A stretch of DNA of 64,000 nt from Planomicrobium okeanokoites (GCF_003428875.1 NZ_QQRS01000001.1:894026-958025), one strand, 5' to 3'. Positions 53,804 through 62,643 are shown, numbered from the stretch's first letter. Translations and numbers: made by a program. The notes: generated from the sequence alone by a model not told the origin.

Positions 53804-55253
53804 CTGCTGACGTTGGTGCGAAACTGTACGTGTTCAGTAAACTGTTTTGATTCTCTGCCATTTCAGCAGCAATGCGCTCCAATTCCTCTTTTGGATCACT
53901 CACTGTGGATAGCATGGAGAGAAGTGTTTCCTGAGAAAGCACGCCACCCGCATTAACGAACATATCCAATTCTTCTGCGATATTCTCCGGAAGGTTAGGT
54001 GTGAACGTTATTTTCAATCCGTGAATATCAAAGTCACCTTCGTTTGCGAATCGAAGTATATTCTTAATCAACTTATAGCGCTGCATCATCGAACGTTTGA
54101 ATAGGCGTTCTTTGATGGCGCGCTTTTGCTCTAAGCCGAATAGTTTATATACCATTGCGATACCTGACTGCGTACCTGCAAATTGCGAATCGCCCATGTC
54201 CGGCGTGTTCGTAAACTTGTGGATATCGTTGGCGATGCGGTCTTTGTATTTTTCAACGCCTGCAACGTCATATTTCTTGTAGATGTAATCGGCGTCCACT
54301 TTGCTTTCTTTGCCATCCACAGAGGGTTCAGCCTTCAAGAAAAGGATATTCGCGTCTTTCATGCTGCGCGCTTCTTCAACGTCAATTTCAAGGTTACCTG
54401 TAATCTTCAACATCGCATCGTTTAGATCCGTCATGTAATTGGCGGTATCGGATTGCGCTGCATCGTACAGGTCGATAAGGTAGAGAACCTTTTCATAATC
54501 GCCTTGTCGGAATCGGTTGTTGCTGTATTCGACGATTGGAACGCCGCCGAAGTAATGCTCTTTGCGGTCAACTTCATCAAGATGATACGAATGAATATCT
54601 TTTGCGGTGTAATAGATAATATCTTTATCCGTATACACTTCAACATGCGTTTCCTCTTTGCCGGTCACAGTCGTATAATAGCGGACCGCAGCAAGCGGCT
54701 TCTTTTCAACCGTATTGCTGTAAACTACAAACGTTTCGAGTGGTGATAGCAACGCCAAATGGCTTTCATCGTCCATGTTGCGGTAAAGCAATTCATAAGC
54801 GCGGCCATAGATAGATAAATCCAATATTAAATCACTATTATGCGCATCTGCATCCGTTTGATCGTTGAGTTCATTGAGCTTATCGCTTACCGTTTCATCA
54901 TCATGCTGCACCTTAATCGGAATCCCACACATATAGCCTTGAATGAATTGCGATACGTATTCAGCGAAGTTGTGCGGTGAACGGTGGTCCGCTAAATGAA
55001 CCTCTTTACGTCTCGACTTACGTAATATACCGTTATTGTTACCTTCATAATAATCATCCAACGCATCCAATCGCGGCGCTTGATGTTCCTGGTGATGTTT
55101 CAGCATTTCGCTGATGTTGAGTGTGTCTGCCAGTAAGCTATCCACAGAAGAGAACGTATAATGCTCCCTTGCTTCACTCGAAAATCGCGGTCTAAACGGC
55201 AATTTGCTATAGGTTAAATCCGCAGCCGTTTCAAAATCGTTTACGTGATCCAT
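53778..55253 (-). CDS. Portal protein (SPP1 gp6-like)
   Basis: The 491-residue protein has the portal core: RLDALDDYYEGNNNGILRKSRRKE, HNFAEYVSQFIQGYMCGIPIKVQ, KVLYLIDLYDAAQSDTANYM and TNTPDMGDSQFAGTQSGIAM. These short parts are typical of SPP1-type portals, which form the dodecameric channel at the capsid vertex. It follows the terminase large gene by 12 bases. Confidence 0.93.
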   Translation of the reverse strand: MDHVNDFETAADLTYSKLPFRPRFSSEAREHYTFSSVDSLLADTLNISEMLKHHQEHQAPRLDALDDYYEGNNNGILRKSRRKEVHLADHRSPHNFAEYVSQFIQGYMCGIPIKVQHDDETVSDKLNELNDQTDADAHNSDLILDLSIYGRAYELLYRNMDDESHLALLSPLETFVVYSNTVEKKPLAAVRYYTTVTGKEETHVEVYTDKDIIYYTAKDIHSYHLDEVDRKEHYFGGVPIVEYSNNRFRQGDYEKVLYLIDLYDAAQSDTANYMTDLNDAMLKITGNLEIDVEEARSMKDANILFLKAEPSVDGKESKVDADYIYKKYDVAGVEKYKDRIANDIHKFTNTPDMGDSQFAGTQSGIAMVYKLFGLEQKRAIKERLFKRSMMQRYKLIKNILRFANEGDFDIHGLKITFTPNLPENIAEELDMFVNAGGVLSQETLLSMLSTVSDPKEELERIAAEMAENQNSLLNTYSFAPTSAGGANGSEE

Positions 55254-55265
55254 TCTGTCACTCCT

Positions 55266-56729
55266 TTAGAAGCCCATTGATTTGAGGGCGTTTAGTTTTT
55301 TGCTACTGCTGCTGTTGCCGTTGAAATCGACATACTCCGCAATGCCGGTTAAAGCATCCGGTGCATCATCGTTTTTGTTCTTGCCCTCTTTATTGAATCC
55401 GCTGATATCTCGCTCGAATTCAGGCCAACGCTTCTTCCAGTCTCGCGGGAAGTAAATATGTTCCTGTACAAATGAGCTAGCTGTGAGGATACGCGCCATT
55501 TTGTTCTTGCTTTGATGGAACGGCTTGATGGATACGCTGCGAGTGTTGTGGTTCTCCCATATCAACCGTTCAACGTTCCGAGCAAATCCGCGCCCACCTG
55601 TATTCGCTTCGATAATGGCGGTATTTACTTTATTGCGCACAAAAAAAGAAGCTGTCTCTTTCTCTGTCGTCTCCATACCATCTTTTGTATAGTAAACGTC
55701 CAAAAGATACGCTTCCCCTTGATAGACACCCGCCACAATGCTGCACAGGTAATCGCTACCCTCGTCTGCGGTGTCGGTGTAACTGTAAATGCGTTCAAAT
55801 TGTGGAAGGCTGTCATAATAGCGATACGACTTGTACAATCGCCCTTTGATATCCACAGGCTGTTGGAAATAATTCGCTTCGAGTATCGCCGGATCCATTA
55901 ACCGTTTCAAACTGTTGAAGTTTTTCTTGTTGAGTAATGGCGGACATAGCATATTGCCGTTTTCATCCTCTGCCGGAATCAGCAGCACAAACCATTCATC
56001 CGCTTCTTCACTGGCGAGTAACTTTCCACAGATATCATTCTTGCTCCATCTCGTCATGTTCACCACTTTGATAGAACGCTCTGATTGTTCTTGACGCGAG
56101 AGGAACGTATCAGTAAACCATTGCCACTGTTTGTCTAGTGCAGCATCGTTAAACGCTTCCTCTGCGTTCTTGATAGGGTCATCGACGATTAGGATGTTGC
56201 CGCCCTTACCGGTGATTGAACCACCAAGACCAGCACCCTTGTAGTTGAAGAATTGACCTTCAAGCGCCCATTGCCGATATGATCCGTCACCATGCTTAAT
56301 TTTCACATCCGGAAATATATCGCTGAATACAATTTCGTGCGGATATAACTTTTCTTCGCTGATGCCGTCACGGGTATAGCGCGAGAACGTTGTTGCTAAA
56401 TCCTCGTTATATGATGCTGTAATGATTTTGTTTTCTTTATCCTTGCCGAGTACCCATTCACAGAAAAGAATCAACGTGCGGCTCTTTCCGTGGCGTGGAG
56501 GGATATTCATGATTAAGTTTTCGTATGGTTCGCCGTTTGACTTTGGTAGCGTACCTTCGTATAAATCTTGCAATGTCTCTGCAATCGTTTTGAGGTGTGG
56601 CCGGTCGTCTTTATAGAAGGAAGGCGCGCGCGTTACGCAGTATTCCCAAAACGTTTCCCTGGATGCTTCAATGCGCTGCTGATTACGTCTGCGCAACTTT
56701 TCCTCTAATAGTTCTCTAGCTGTTGTCAT
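55266..56729 (-). CDS. Terminase large subunit
   Basis: The 487-residue packaging motor has an ATPase domain with Walker A-like MNIPPRHGKSRTLI near residue 72 and Walker B NILIVDDPIKNAEE near 178. The nuclease domain has acidic residues in YSYTDTADEGSD and KNDDAPDALTGIAEYV, which would hold the metals. It cuts concatemers and fills heads; the cutting mode (headful or cohesive) is not evident. It overlaps the small subunit gene by 14 bases. Confidence 0.94.
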   Translation of the reverse strand: MTTARELLEEKLRRRNQQRIEASRETFWEYCVTRAPSFYKDDRPHLKTIAETLQDLYEGTLPKSNGEPYENLIMNIPPRHGKSRTLILFCEWVLGKDKENKIITASYNEDLATTFSRYTRDGISEEKLYPHEIVFSDIFPDVKIKHGDGSYRQWALEGQFFNYKGAGLGGSITGKGGNILIVDDPIKNAEEAFNDAALDKQWQWFTDTFLSRQEQSERSIKVVNMTRWSKNDICGKLLASEEADEWFVLLIPAEDENGNMLCPPLLNKKNFNSLKRLMDPAILEANYFQQPVDIKGRLYKSYRYYDSLPQFERIYSYTDTADEGSDYLCSIVAGVYQGEAYLLDVYYTKDGMETTEKETASFFVRNKVNTAIIEANTGGRGFARNVERLIWENHNTRSVSIKPFHQSKNKMARILTASSFVQEHIYFPRDWKKRWPEFERDISGFNKEGKNKNDDAPDALTGIAEYVDFNGNSSSSKKLNALKSMGF

Positions 56730-57180
56730 ACTTCTTCAACGCCTTTTCCAATTCCTCGTCACTGAGATAGGAGAGGTCGATTGTTCGTTGTGTTGTGGAT
56801 CCGCTGTGTTCAATGTCTTGCTTGTCGCGCCACTGTTTTGACTTTCTGTTTTTCAGCCAGAAGATTTGCGCGGTGGTGTTTGGCTTTTCAAACTTTTCAA
56901 TCTCCACCACTTCGCCTTTGTTGGTGAGCGCTTCTTCTTTGTAATGGAAGCCGAGCGCGTTTTTGAGCAGCGCATTTTCAACTTGCCTGTCAATGACTTC
57001 CTTACCTCTTTTTAAGGTATCTTGAATGTCTTGATATTTGCTTTTCCATGCTTGCAAGGTTGAGTAACCAATACCCATATTGTGCGCTATCTGTTCATCC
57101 GTCAGACCATCACGCGCCCAACCTTCAATAATGATTAACTTTTCAGGTTCGAGCCATTCTTCGTATTTACCTTTAGCCAT
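56716..57180 (-). CDS. Terminase small subunit
   Basis: I start the protein at 57180 (MAKGKYEEWLEPEKL); the longer frame begins with a TTG inside the SD. The 154 residues have an N-terminal helix-turn-helix of the phBC6A51/XtmA type (EGWARDGLTDEQIAHNMGIGYSTLQAWKSKY) and an oligomerisation region, ending DLSYLSDEELEKALKKYD. It recognises the packaging site and docks the large subunit. Confidence 0.9.
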   Translation of the reverse strand: MAKGKYEEWLEPEKLIIIEGWARDGLTDEQIAHNMGIGYSTLQAWKSKYQDIQDTLKRGKEVIDRQVENALLKNALGFHYKEEALTNKGEVVEIEKFEKPNTTAQIFWLKNRKSKQWRDKQDIEHSGSTTQRTIDLSYLSDEELEKALKKYDNS

Positions 57181-57266
57181 TTCATCTACCACCAACTTTC
57201 AGGTTATTCACCAATTTTATGACATAAGAAAAAGCGCACCAATTAGGTACGCCTTCCACAGATATA

Positions 57267-57782
57267 TTATTTAATCGCGTCATGCTCCCACCATTCATCA
57301 GCAATGGTAGCTAAATTATCATTCTTTAAGGCGTGTTTGTCGTCGCCTAGCTTGTCTAGCGTTTCGCCGGCGTACGTTGCTTTGATAACCGTTTCATTCT
57401 CGGAGTTACCGTATTGATCGGTTAGCGGATAATCAACGTTGATGCTGATACTGTCGAATGTATATCCGCTTTCCTTTAACGTATAAAGCGCGTTCTTAAT
57501 ATCATCCTTCATGCCTTCCACAGTCATATTGCTTGAAAGGTTCTCTTTCGCTAAAAATGAAATCTCTGCGCTGTATGGTTCACTGTCGAATTGACCAGAG
57601 AGGGAGAGGGAATCCACAGTGACATTATTGTTAAGCGCTGATTCCACTTTCTCTTTCGGCGTTTGTTCCGGTTCGGTTGTTTCGGTTGGCGTGTTTCCTG
57701 CTTGTGATACGCCTTGAATGACACCTTGCACAATGGCGATTACCAGGATGATGCCGATGATGATAAATAGTATTTTCTTCAT
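57267..57782 (-). CDS. Membrane-anchored secreted protein of unknown function
   Basis: The 171-residue protein has a long N-terminal hydrophobic helix (ILFIIIGIILVIAIVQGVI) with no lipobox cysteine, a Thr/Pro/Glu linker, and an outer domain of about 125 residues (VESALNNNVTVDSLSLSGQF ... DEWWEHDAIK). It interrupts the usual order between late promoter and terminase. Surface location and placement make a superinfection-exclusion or host-modifying role possible; no homologue is recognised. Confidence 0.8.
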   Translation of the reverse strand: MKKILFIIIGIILVIAIVQGVIQGVSQAGNTPTETTEPEQTPKEKVESALNNNVTVDSLSLSGQFDSEPYSAEISFLAKENLSSNMTVEGMKDDIKNALYTLKESGYTFDSISINVDYPLTDQYGNSENETVIKATYAGETLDKLGDDKHALKNDNLATIADEWWEHDAIK

Positions 57783-57849
57783 ATTGAACCTCCTGTATTT
57801 GTTATGATTTCAATATACAGGTAATCGGTGTAGTCCACAATAAGTGATT

Positions 57850-59028
57850 TCATACAAAATGAATATGTTCAATCTCGTTCTTGCTGTACTCGAATAACTG
57901 GAAGCGCTTGTGGCTTGCGGTATAGCCGTAGTCATCGTGATAGCTGTCGACCTTGTTGCGTGTGCTTAATGCGCGTTGCAGGATGCCGCCTTTGTCGATA
58001 ACCTCTTCGGTGTGAAGATGGCCGATGAATAATTCGCGTGTGGTTGCTCGACTCCATTCGAGAGGGAATTCGGTGGCAAAGTTTTCGTTCAAGCGTTTAC
58101 GCGCCTTATCACCATGCGTTGCTGCAATCATGATATCACCGAGCATGTGGACTTTGCGCTCCCTAAAATCGGTGTTAAAAGTAATCTGCGGGAATCGCGC
58201 TTGCAAGTATTTGGTGAACGCCCATTCGAGCGATTCGGAATGATTCCCCTTGATAAAGATGCCGGTTACTTTACCCGAATTCTTCAACGCTTCATGCAAT
58301 ATCGGCTCATAAAACTTCGCTGCATCTTCCCAAGCCAGCGACATATCCGCGTGTTCGATTTCACGCCCCGATGCCGTCCGGTTGCGATGATCATTGTGGT
58401 GGAATAAGTCTGAACCGATTAAAAACAGAATCTCCTTATACGGCTTTTTCAGCACGTTTAACACTTTCGCTTGTGTCGGAAGATAATGGTTGTAGTCGCT
58501 GATGCCGAAGTGCATATCGTAAAGAGGGATATTCAAATAGCGTTCCTCTCCTGGCGTGTACTTCGGTTTGACGAAAACGGATGGTGCGCTTTCCACAGTT
58601 GTGATTAGCTTGCCCCAATCCATTCCGGTTAGCGCTGGTTTAACGGTAATCTTGCTGGAGTATAGCGTGATTGTGCCGTCCTCTTTATTGTGCTGATTCC
58701 AGATGCTACTTTTTGCGTTGACTATCTCCCATTTACTCGGATCGTATCCGTGTGAGGTTAGCAGAAACTCTGTATCCTTCAATTCCGCTGCTGACATGCG
58801 AAGTAGTTTATCCGACTTATGCGAACCGTCTGCGAGGATTTCTGTCGTCTCGTTGTAAGCTGGCAACACTTGCGAATCGGGATTCATGCGGTAATGTGAC
58901 CGCACTTGATTAAAAGTAAACTCTTTGCCGAATCGCTCACTCATTAATTCTGCGAGCAACTTCCACCGCGTTCCCCTCGACTTCACCAACTCGACTAAAA
59001 AATTATGTTCCTCGTCAGTCCACTTCAC
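57850..59028 (-). CDS. Metallophosphoesterase with N-terminal SANT/Myb-like DNA-binding domain
   Basis: The 392-residue protein starts with a Myb/SANT-type helix-turn-helix (residues 1-50: WTDEEHNFLVELVKSRGTRWKLLAELM) and has a calcineurin-like phosphoesterase domain from about 165. The metal motifs are DMHFGI, GSDLFHHND, IKGNHSESLE, AATHGDKAR and GHLHTEEV. Such pairs occur in phages and suggest a nuclease or phosphatase acting on DNA. It is the first gene after the candidate late promoter, upstream of terminase, so a role in packaging or DNA processing is conceivable. Confidence 0.85.
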   Translation of the reverse strand: MKWTDEEHNFLVELVKSRGTRWKLLAELMSERFGKEFTFNQVRSHYRMNPDSQVLPAYNETTEILADGSHKSDKLLRMSAAELKDTEFLLTSHGYDPSKWEIVNAKSSIWNQHNKEDGTITLYSSKITVKPALTGMDWGKLITTVESAPSVFVKPKYTPGEERYLNIPLYDMHFGISDYNHYLPTQAKVLNVLKKPYKEILFLIGSDLFHHNDHRNRTASGREIEHADMSLAWEDAAKFYEPILHEALKNSGKVTGIFIKGNHSESLEWAFTKYLQARFPQITFNTDFRERKVHMLGDIMIAATHGDKARKRLNENFATEFPLEWSRATTRELFIGHLHTEEVIDKGGILQRALSTRNKVDSYHDDYGYTASHKRFQLFEYSKNEIEHIHFV

Positions 59029-59129
59029 ATTGTCACCCGCTTTTTAGGATATAAGAAAAAGAACACCCTATGCGGATGCTCAAAATTGATACGCTCGCAA
59101 TGTAAATCTGCATCGCAAACGAATAGGTC

Positions 59130-59167
59130 TGTATACCAATACGGAAAACGTATGACAAGCGTATGAC
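59130..59167 (-). promoter_or_regulatory. Candidate phage late promoter with tandem activator repeats
   Basis: Minus strand: -35 TTGTCA (59158-59153), exactly 17 bases, extended -10 TGGTATACA (59138-59130). GTCATACG occurs twice in tandem, at 59167-59160 and 59156-59149, one helical turn apart and overlapping the -35. The site precedes the phosphoesterase-terminase operon and follows the Xpf-like gene. Confidence 0.65.
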
Positions 59168-59201
59168 AGGGAATTTAATTTTATTTACGAATACTTAATT
59201 G

Positions 59202-59375
59202 TTAATATTCATAAATTCCGATTCCGTAAAAGCCTTCAAAATCGCATAACCCTTCTTTTTCTTTTTCTAAATCCGTTTTCCATCGCTCTACTTCTTCTTT
59301 ATTACAATCCTCATAATCAGGCATCCAGTTGCTCGGATTAATCCCTTTGTGCCACAATCCATATGTTTGTTCCAT
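59202..59375 (-). CDS. Small phage protein, 57 aa
   Basis: The frame starts MEQTYGLWHKGINPSNWMPD and ends YGIGIYEY. AAGGAG lies 9 bases upstream of this ATG; a closer ATG in another frame stops after 13 codons. It is acidic with one Cys pair far apart. It lies between the Xpf-like gene and the candidate late promoter. No family recognised. Confidence 0.6.
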   Translation of the reverse strand: MEQTYGLWHKGINPSNWMPDYEDCNKEEVERWKTDLEKEKEGLCDFEGFYGIGIYEY

Positions 59376-59392
59376 TCATAACCACTCCTTTT

Positions 59393-59884
59393 TTACGCTC
59401 TCAATTCAACCTTCACCTTCGCCCTCTTCAAATACATCTGCACGGTCGACTTACTAACCTCCAACTCAATCGCTATCTGCGCCATACTCAGACGTTGCGC
59501 GTTATGCAGGATATAACACTGGCGCTCGCGTGGTGAAAGCGCTGAGAAGATGCGTGAAAGCTTTTCTTTGCTATCCACAGAGAGGGAAAGTTCCGGTGGT
59601 CCATCGCTTTCCAGTTCATCGCGAATATCCGGTATTAAATCCATCGCATCCCAGGAGTTGCGGTGGTAAATGCTTTTCTTGTCGATGCCTTTGTAAGCGC
59701 GTGGGTCACGCCCTGTCATCAGCCACTCTTCCGATTCTTTGCTACCCGCTATCATGGAGTTGGCTAATGTGAGATAATTTTCATTGCTCGGATCGTCACG
59801 GTCGAGATTGTTTTTGTATTGCGTAACGGCTTTGCGCCCTGTTTCGTATTCGCATTTTAAGTCATCTGCCCATAGTGTTGACAT
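59393..59884 (-). CDS. Xpf-like sigma-type positive regulator of late genes
   Basis: The 163-residue protein ends in a sigma region-4-like helix-turn-helix (LSPRERQCYILHNAQRLSMAQIAIELEVSKSTVQMYLKRAK). The N-terminal 90 residues are helical and not sigma-like. PBSX Xpf has about this size, the same C-terminal domain, and turns on the late operon that starts just downstream, next to XtrA, exactly the arrangement here. It should act at the promoter around 59130-59167. Confidence 0.85.
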   Translation of the reverse strand: MSTLWADDLKCEYETGRKAVTQYKNNLDRDDPSNENYLTLANSMIAGSKESEEWLMTGRDPRAYKGIDKKSIYHRNSWDAMDLIPDIRDELESDGPPELSLSVDSKEKLSRIFSALSPRERQCYILHNAQRLSMAQIAIELEVSKSTVQMYLKRAKVKVELRA

Positions 59885-59943
59885 ATTAGCACCTCCGAGG
59901 ATTTTTCATTACAGGCCTCGGCTGGTCCGATAGCTGATTAATG

Positions 59944-60117
59944 CTAAACTTTCTGTATATGACCGTGAACGATGCGCGTCACTTTCTCCGATTCCCAGTG
60001 GATGGTTTGCTGACCGTATCCGCTGGGAGGGGAGTCGAGTGTGATTAATGCGCCGTCTTTGACGATGTAGGCTTTATTCTCCATCAAGTTTATTTCTGCT
60101 GTGATTCGTTCACTCAT
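59944..60117 (-). CDS. XtrA-like small phage protein
   Basis: I start the protein at 60117 (MSERITAEINLMENKAYIV), 57 residues. The fold pattern (short beta strands, YIVKDGALITLDSPPSGYGQ) and the place just before the Xpf-like gene fit PBSX XtrA, whose function is not known to me. It overlaps the upstream gene end by 8 bases. Confidence 0.7.
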   Translation of the reverse strand: MSERITAEINLMENKAYIVKDGALITLDSPPSGYGQQTIHWESEKVTRIVHGHIQKV

Positions 60118-60265
60118 TTTCCTCAACCTCCAACTTCGCATCCTCAACCCGTGCCACATACCCGACATTCCATCCCGATCCGAATCCGCGCGCATAGGCC
60201 ATCGCGTTGGTGAAGCCGAAGATGAGCGCTGCGCCTGCTGTCCACAGGAATATTGATAGTGTCAT
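60110..60265 (-). CDS. Small single-pass membrane protein, 51 aa
   Basis: I start the protein at 60265 (MTLSIFLWTAGAALIFGFT); one N-terminal hydrophobic helix and an acidic C-terminal tail are visible. The ATG overlaps the stop of the upstream gene. Function unknown. Confidence 0.6.
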   Translation of the reverse strand: MTLSIFLWTAGAALIFGFTNAMAYARGFGSGWNVGYVARVEDAKLEVEENE

Positions 60266-60555
60266 ACCGTCGCCCCTTTTCCGTTTACAGTATTTCCGCA
60301 ATGGGCGCATTTGTTATTTTCGGTATAAGAACTGCCAACGTCATAACCCGTCCACATAGTCATTTCCAAATCGCCATCCAAGAAGCTAAACATTTTCTTA
60401 TCCCCATCCGGATTTTTAAGATGCAAACCACTAACGGTATTCGTATCTCTCCAAACCTCAATCAGTATCACCTCGTAAGGAACTGGTACAGGAATTAATT
60501 TAGTGAATAATTGAACTTGGTCGCCAATTTTCAATTCGGCTACTTTCTTCTTCAC
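60262..60555 (-). CDS. Phage early protein with C-terminal CxxC, 97 aa
   Basis: A GTG start follows GGGAG. The 97 residues contain a beta-rich body (KIGDQVQLFTKLIPVPVPYEV) and end in CAHCGNTVNGKG, a half zinc finger. It overlaps the next gene by 4 bases. Unknown function. Confidence 0.65.
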   Translation of the reverse strand: MKKKVAELKIGDQVQLFTKLIPVPVPYEVILIEVWRDTNTVSGLHLKNPDGDKKMFSFLDGDLEMTMWTGYDVGSSYTENNKCAHCGNTVNGKGATV

Positions 60556-60570
60556 CCTTCATCCACTCCC

Positions 60571-60681
60571 TCAACTTTTATCCATCACATAACGCTTCCC
60601 ATCAATCACAACCACCGTAGCTTCACCGCGCCTAACCTTCACCACTTTGACTTCTGTTTGGTAGGAGTCGCCTGGTTTCAT
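60571..60681 (-). CDS. Very small phage protein, 36 aa
   Basis: The frame MKPGDSYQTEVKVVKVRRGE...KRYVMDKS overlaps the last bases of the dUTPase gene by its ATG and stops 15 bases before the next start, as in tightly packed phage operons. Basic, beta-strand-like. The RBS is weak, so confidence is limited. Confidence 0.45.
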   Translation of the reverse strand: MKPGDSYQTEVKVVKVRRGEATVVVIDGKRYVMDKS

Positions 60682-60682
60682 A

Positions 60683-61177
60683 TCAATAACCCGTTTCTTG
60701 ACGATGATGATTTAACGCGTTTTTCATCATGTAAGACATTTCGATTTGTTCCCAAGTGAAACCGAGCATCTGCCCCAATTCGATATAGCGGTAAAAACTT
60801 CTTCCTAGTGGTCCGATTTCGCAGTCAATCCGAGAAACATCTTCGAATATATCCAAGTAACAGTCGAGAATATTAGCGCTTGCCTGCATATATGGTCGTT
60901 GCACACTCAGTTGATCCGGTCCTTCTTCCAACGCAATCGAAAGAAAAAAATGCAGACCGTCCACATATTCTTCGAGCGCCTTTTCGTAATTGTTCTTTTT
61001 GTTTGACCAAAACTTGAATACTTCCGGCAGCTCATTCGCCAATTCGCCAAGCTCTACCAATAACGCGAGCGTGCGCTTCAAAAGTCGTTCTTCTTTTTCC
61101 ACAGTTGGATGATTCTTTTCAATTTCCGCATCTAGCTCCTTTTGCGCTTCAAGTAAATTCGAAATATCAATCTTCAT
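60683..61177 (-). CDS. Dimeric dUTPase (all-alpha NTP pyrophosphatase)
   Basis: The 164-residue protein has the metal-binding helices of the dimeric dUTPase/MazG superfamily: LLVELGELANELPEVFKFW with its E-x-x-E pair near 42-46 and EEYVDGLHFFLSIAL near 68. It ends with the family signature YMMKNALNHHRQETGY. It hydrolyses dUTP (and dUDP) to dUMP, protecting phage DNA from uracil. ATGA overlap with the upstream gene. Confidence 0.92.
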   Translation of the reverse strand: MKIDISNLLEAQKELDAEIEKNHPTVEKEERLLKRTLALLVELGELANELPEVFKFWSNKKNNYEKALEEYVDGLHFFLSIALEEGPDQLSVQRPYMQASANILDCYLDIFEDVSRIDCEIGPLGRSFYRYIELGQMLGFTWEQIEMSYMMKNALNHHRQETGY

Positions 61178-61686
61178 CCCTCAACCACCCTCTCCGCAAA
61201 ACTAACTGCCTTCTTCATCGTCAGCAGTAACAGTTGTTCATCGCCAGCGTGCTTTTCAAGCGTCTTATTCAGCAACTGAATGTCATAACGCAAATTCCGC
61301 ACCTCTGCATCATGCGCCACTTTCGCCTTTTCCAACTCCACATCTGCAGCACGATACTTCGCGCGCCATGTATCACTCGACTCCGCTTCCAACTTCCGCT
61401 TACGTTCCGACTCCTTCAACTCATGGCGCAGGAAATCGATCGTTTGCGTATCTTTGCAATGTTGCTCGGTTAGGTATTCTGTGGATGGTGTGTTTAAATC
61501 TTCGTTGTGAGCCGTTTTAAGGCGCATTGTATCGTTGGCTGGTGTTTCCTTGTCGGCAACCCCTAACGCATCTCTGACGGCTTCTAAGGCAGATTTTTCG
61601 ACTACTTGCGTTGCTTTGCTATCCACAGATGAAGAAGAAGCTAAAAATTCGACTCTCGGCATTTCGCCAACAAATGTTTTTCCCAT
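61174..61686 (-). CDS. Phage early protein with C-terminal coiled coil
   Basis: The 170-residue frame has a disordered Ser/Thr-rich N-terminal half and a coiled coil from about 85 to 150 (FLRHELKESERKRKLEAES ... LRYDIQLLNKTLEKHAG). It is coupled to both neighbours by overlaps. No function is recognised. Confidence 0.7.
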   Translation of the reverse strand: MGKTFVGEMPRVEFLASSSSVDSKATQVVEKSALEAVRDALGVADKETPANDTMRLKTAHNEDLNTPSTEYLTEQHCKDTQTIDFLRHELKESERKRKLEAESSDTWRAKYRAADVELEKAKVAHDAEVRNLRYDIQLLNKTLEKHAGDEQLLLLTMKKAVSFAERVVEG

Positions 61687-61687
61687 C

Positions 61688-61942
61688 CTAAATTCCCCCT
61701 TTAATAATCTGCTTCATTTGCTGATTCTCTTTTTCCAGAATCATATTCAGGCGTTTCACCTTTTTGATTTCCATTTGCTGATATTGGAGTGCATCGATCA
61801 ACTCCTGGCTCGCCATATCGTTCCAGTCGTATGAATCGTGACTGCACGCTTCCAATGGTTTGCCGTAGGTTGCCATGCCTTTTGCGTTTTGTGCGTCAAT
61901 GTTCGCTTCCACAATTTTTAGGATGTTCTGCTTGATCGTCAT
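61688..61942 (-). CDS. Small phage protein, possibly MazG-like fragment
   Basis: The 84-residue protein has AKGMATYGKPLEAC...YDWNDMASQELIDALQYQ, reminiscent of the motif found in phage nucleotide pyrophosphohydrolases (YG...W...EE..D...Y), followed by a coiled tail. The usual EExxE metal site is incomplete, so a nucleotide-hydrolase role is uncertain. Confidence 0.6.
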   Translation of the reverse strand: MTIKQNILKIVEANIDAQNAKGMATYGKPLEACSHDSYDWNDMASQELIDALQYQQMEIKKVKRLNMILEKENQQMKQIIKGGI

Positions 61943-62643
61943 GCCTTCACCATCCCCTTCGCTTTCGACAACCCTTTCGGCAACGTCGCTGCATCTTCCA
62001 TCGACATTCCGTAATGGCTCATGCGATTCTTAAATCCACCCACTGTCAATCCGTTAGCCAGCGCTACCTTCAACCACTTCTGATATTCATGCTTCACATT
62101 CTGAATCGGTTCGTTAATCGCGCGATCAATCGACCATCCATCATACCGTCTTGCCTTCACTCGTTTACGGGGGATGCCATTCTTCTCCGCAACTTTGAAA
62201 TGGTATGGTGTCAATCCATAGCTGTCTGTTCGTGCGTGCTTTCCTTTCGGTACGTTTTCACGGTCCACCGTTTTTGTACCGGCGATTAATCCGTTGTCAA
62301 TCTTCCACTGGGTAAGTCCTTTTTGCGTCATTCCCACCGCTTTCTGAATCTCGCGACCAGTCATTTCAAATTCGCGCAGCAAGCGGTAAATTTCCAGTGT
62401 CAAGCCATTTTTTAGCGCTTCCTCGATATAGCCATCCACACGATGTTGACGCGTCTTTCTGGAAGTTGCCACCAGCGCTTCGCCAAGCCTTCTGATTTCC
62501 ACAGCAGAGTGACAGTCGCAATGGACCATCTTCTGCGTGGACGGTGTATTCTTACATTCTGCACACCGCGTAATTTCCAATTTATCTATCTGCGCCAATA
62601 AGCGCTTCCGTTCATGCCGTGTCTCGATATCCATGTAGTTCAT
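61939..62643 (-). CDS. Phage early DNA-binding-type protein with N-terminal zinc motif
   Basis: The 234-residue protein has cysteines and histidines in RCAECKNTPSTQKMVHCDCH (one likely zinc site). Several helix-turn-helix-like segments follow (TGREIQKAVGMTQKGLTQWK; MSHYGMSMEDAATL), and the composition is basic. RBS AAGGAGG lies before the ATG. It is the first gene after the AT-rich control gap at 62644-62758 and the head of an overlapping operon. A regulatory or replication-accessory role is inferred only. Confidence 0.7.
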   Translation of the reverse strand: MNYMDIETRHERKRLLAQIDKLEITRCAECKNTPSTQKMVHCDCHSAVEIRRLGEALVATSRKTRQHRVDGYIEEALKNGLTLEIYRLLREFEMTGREIQKAVGMTQKGLTQWKIDNGLIAGTKTVDRENVPKGKHARTDSYGLTPYHFKVAEKNGIPRKRVKARRYDGWSIDRAINEPIQNVKHEYQKWLKVALANGLTVGGFKNRMSHYGMSMEDAATLPKGLSKAKGMVKA

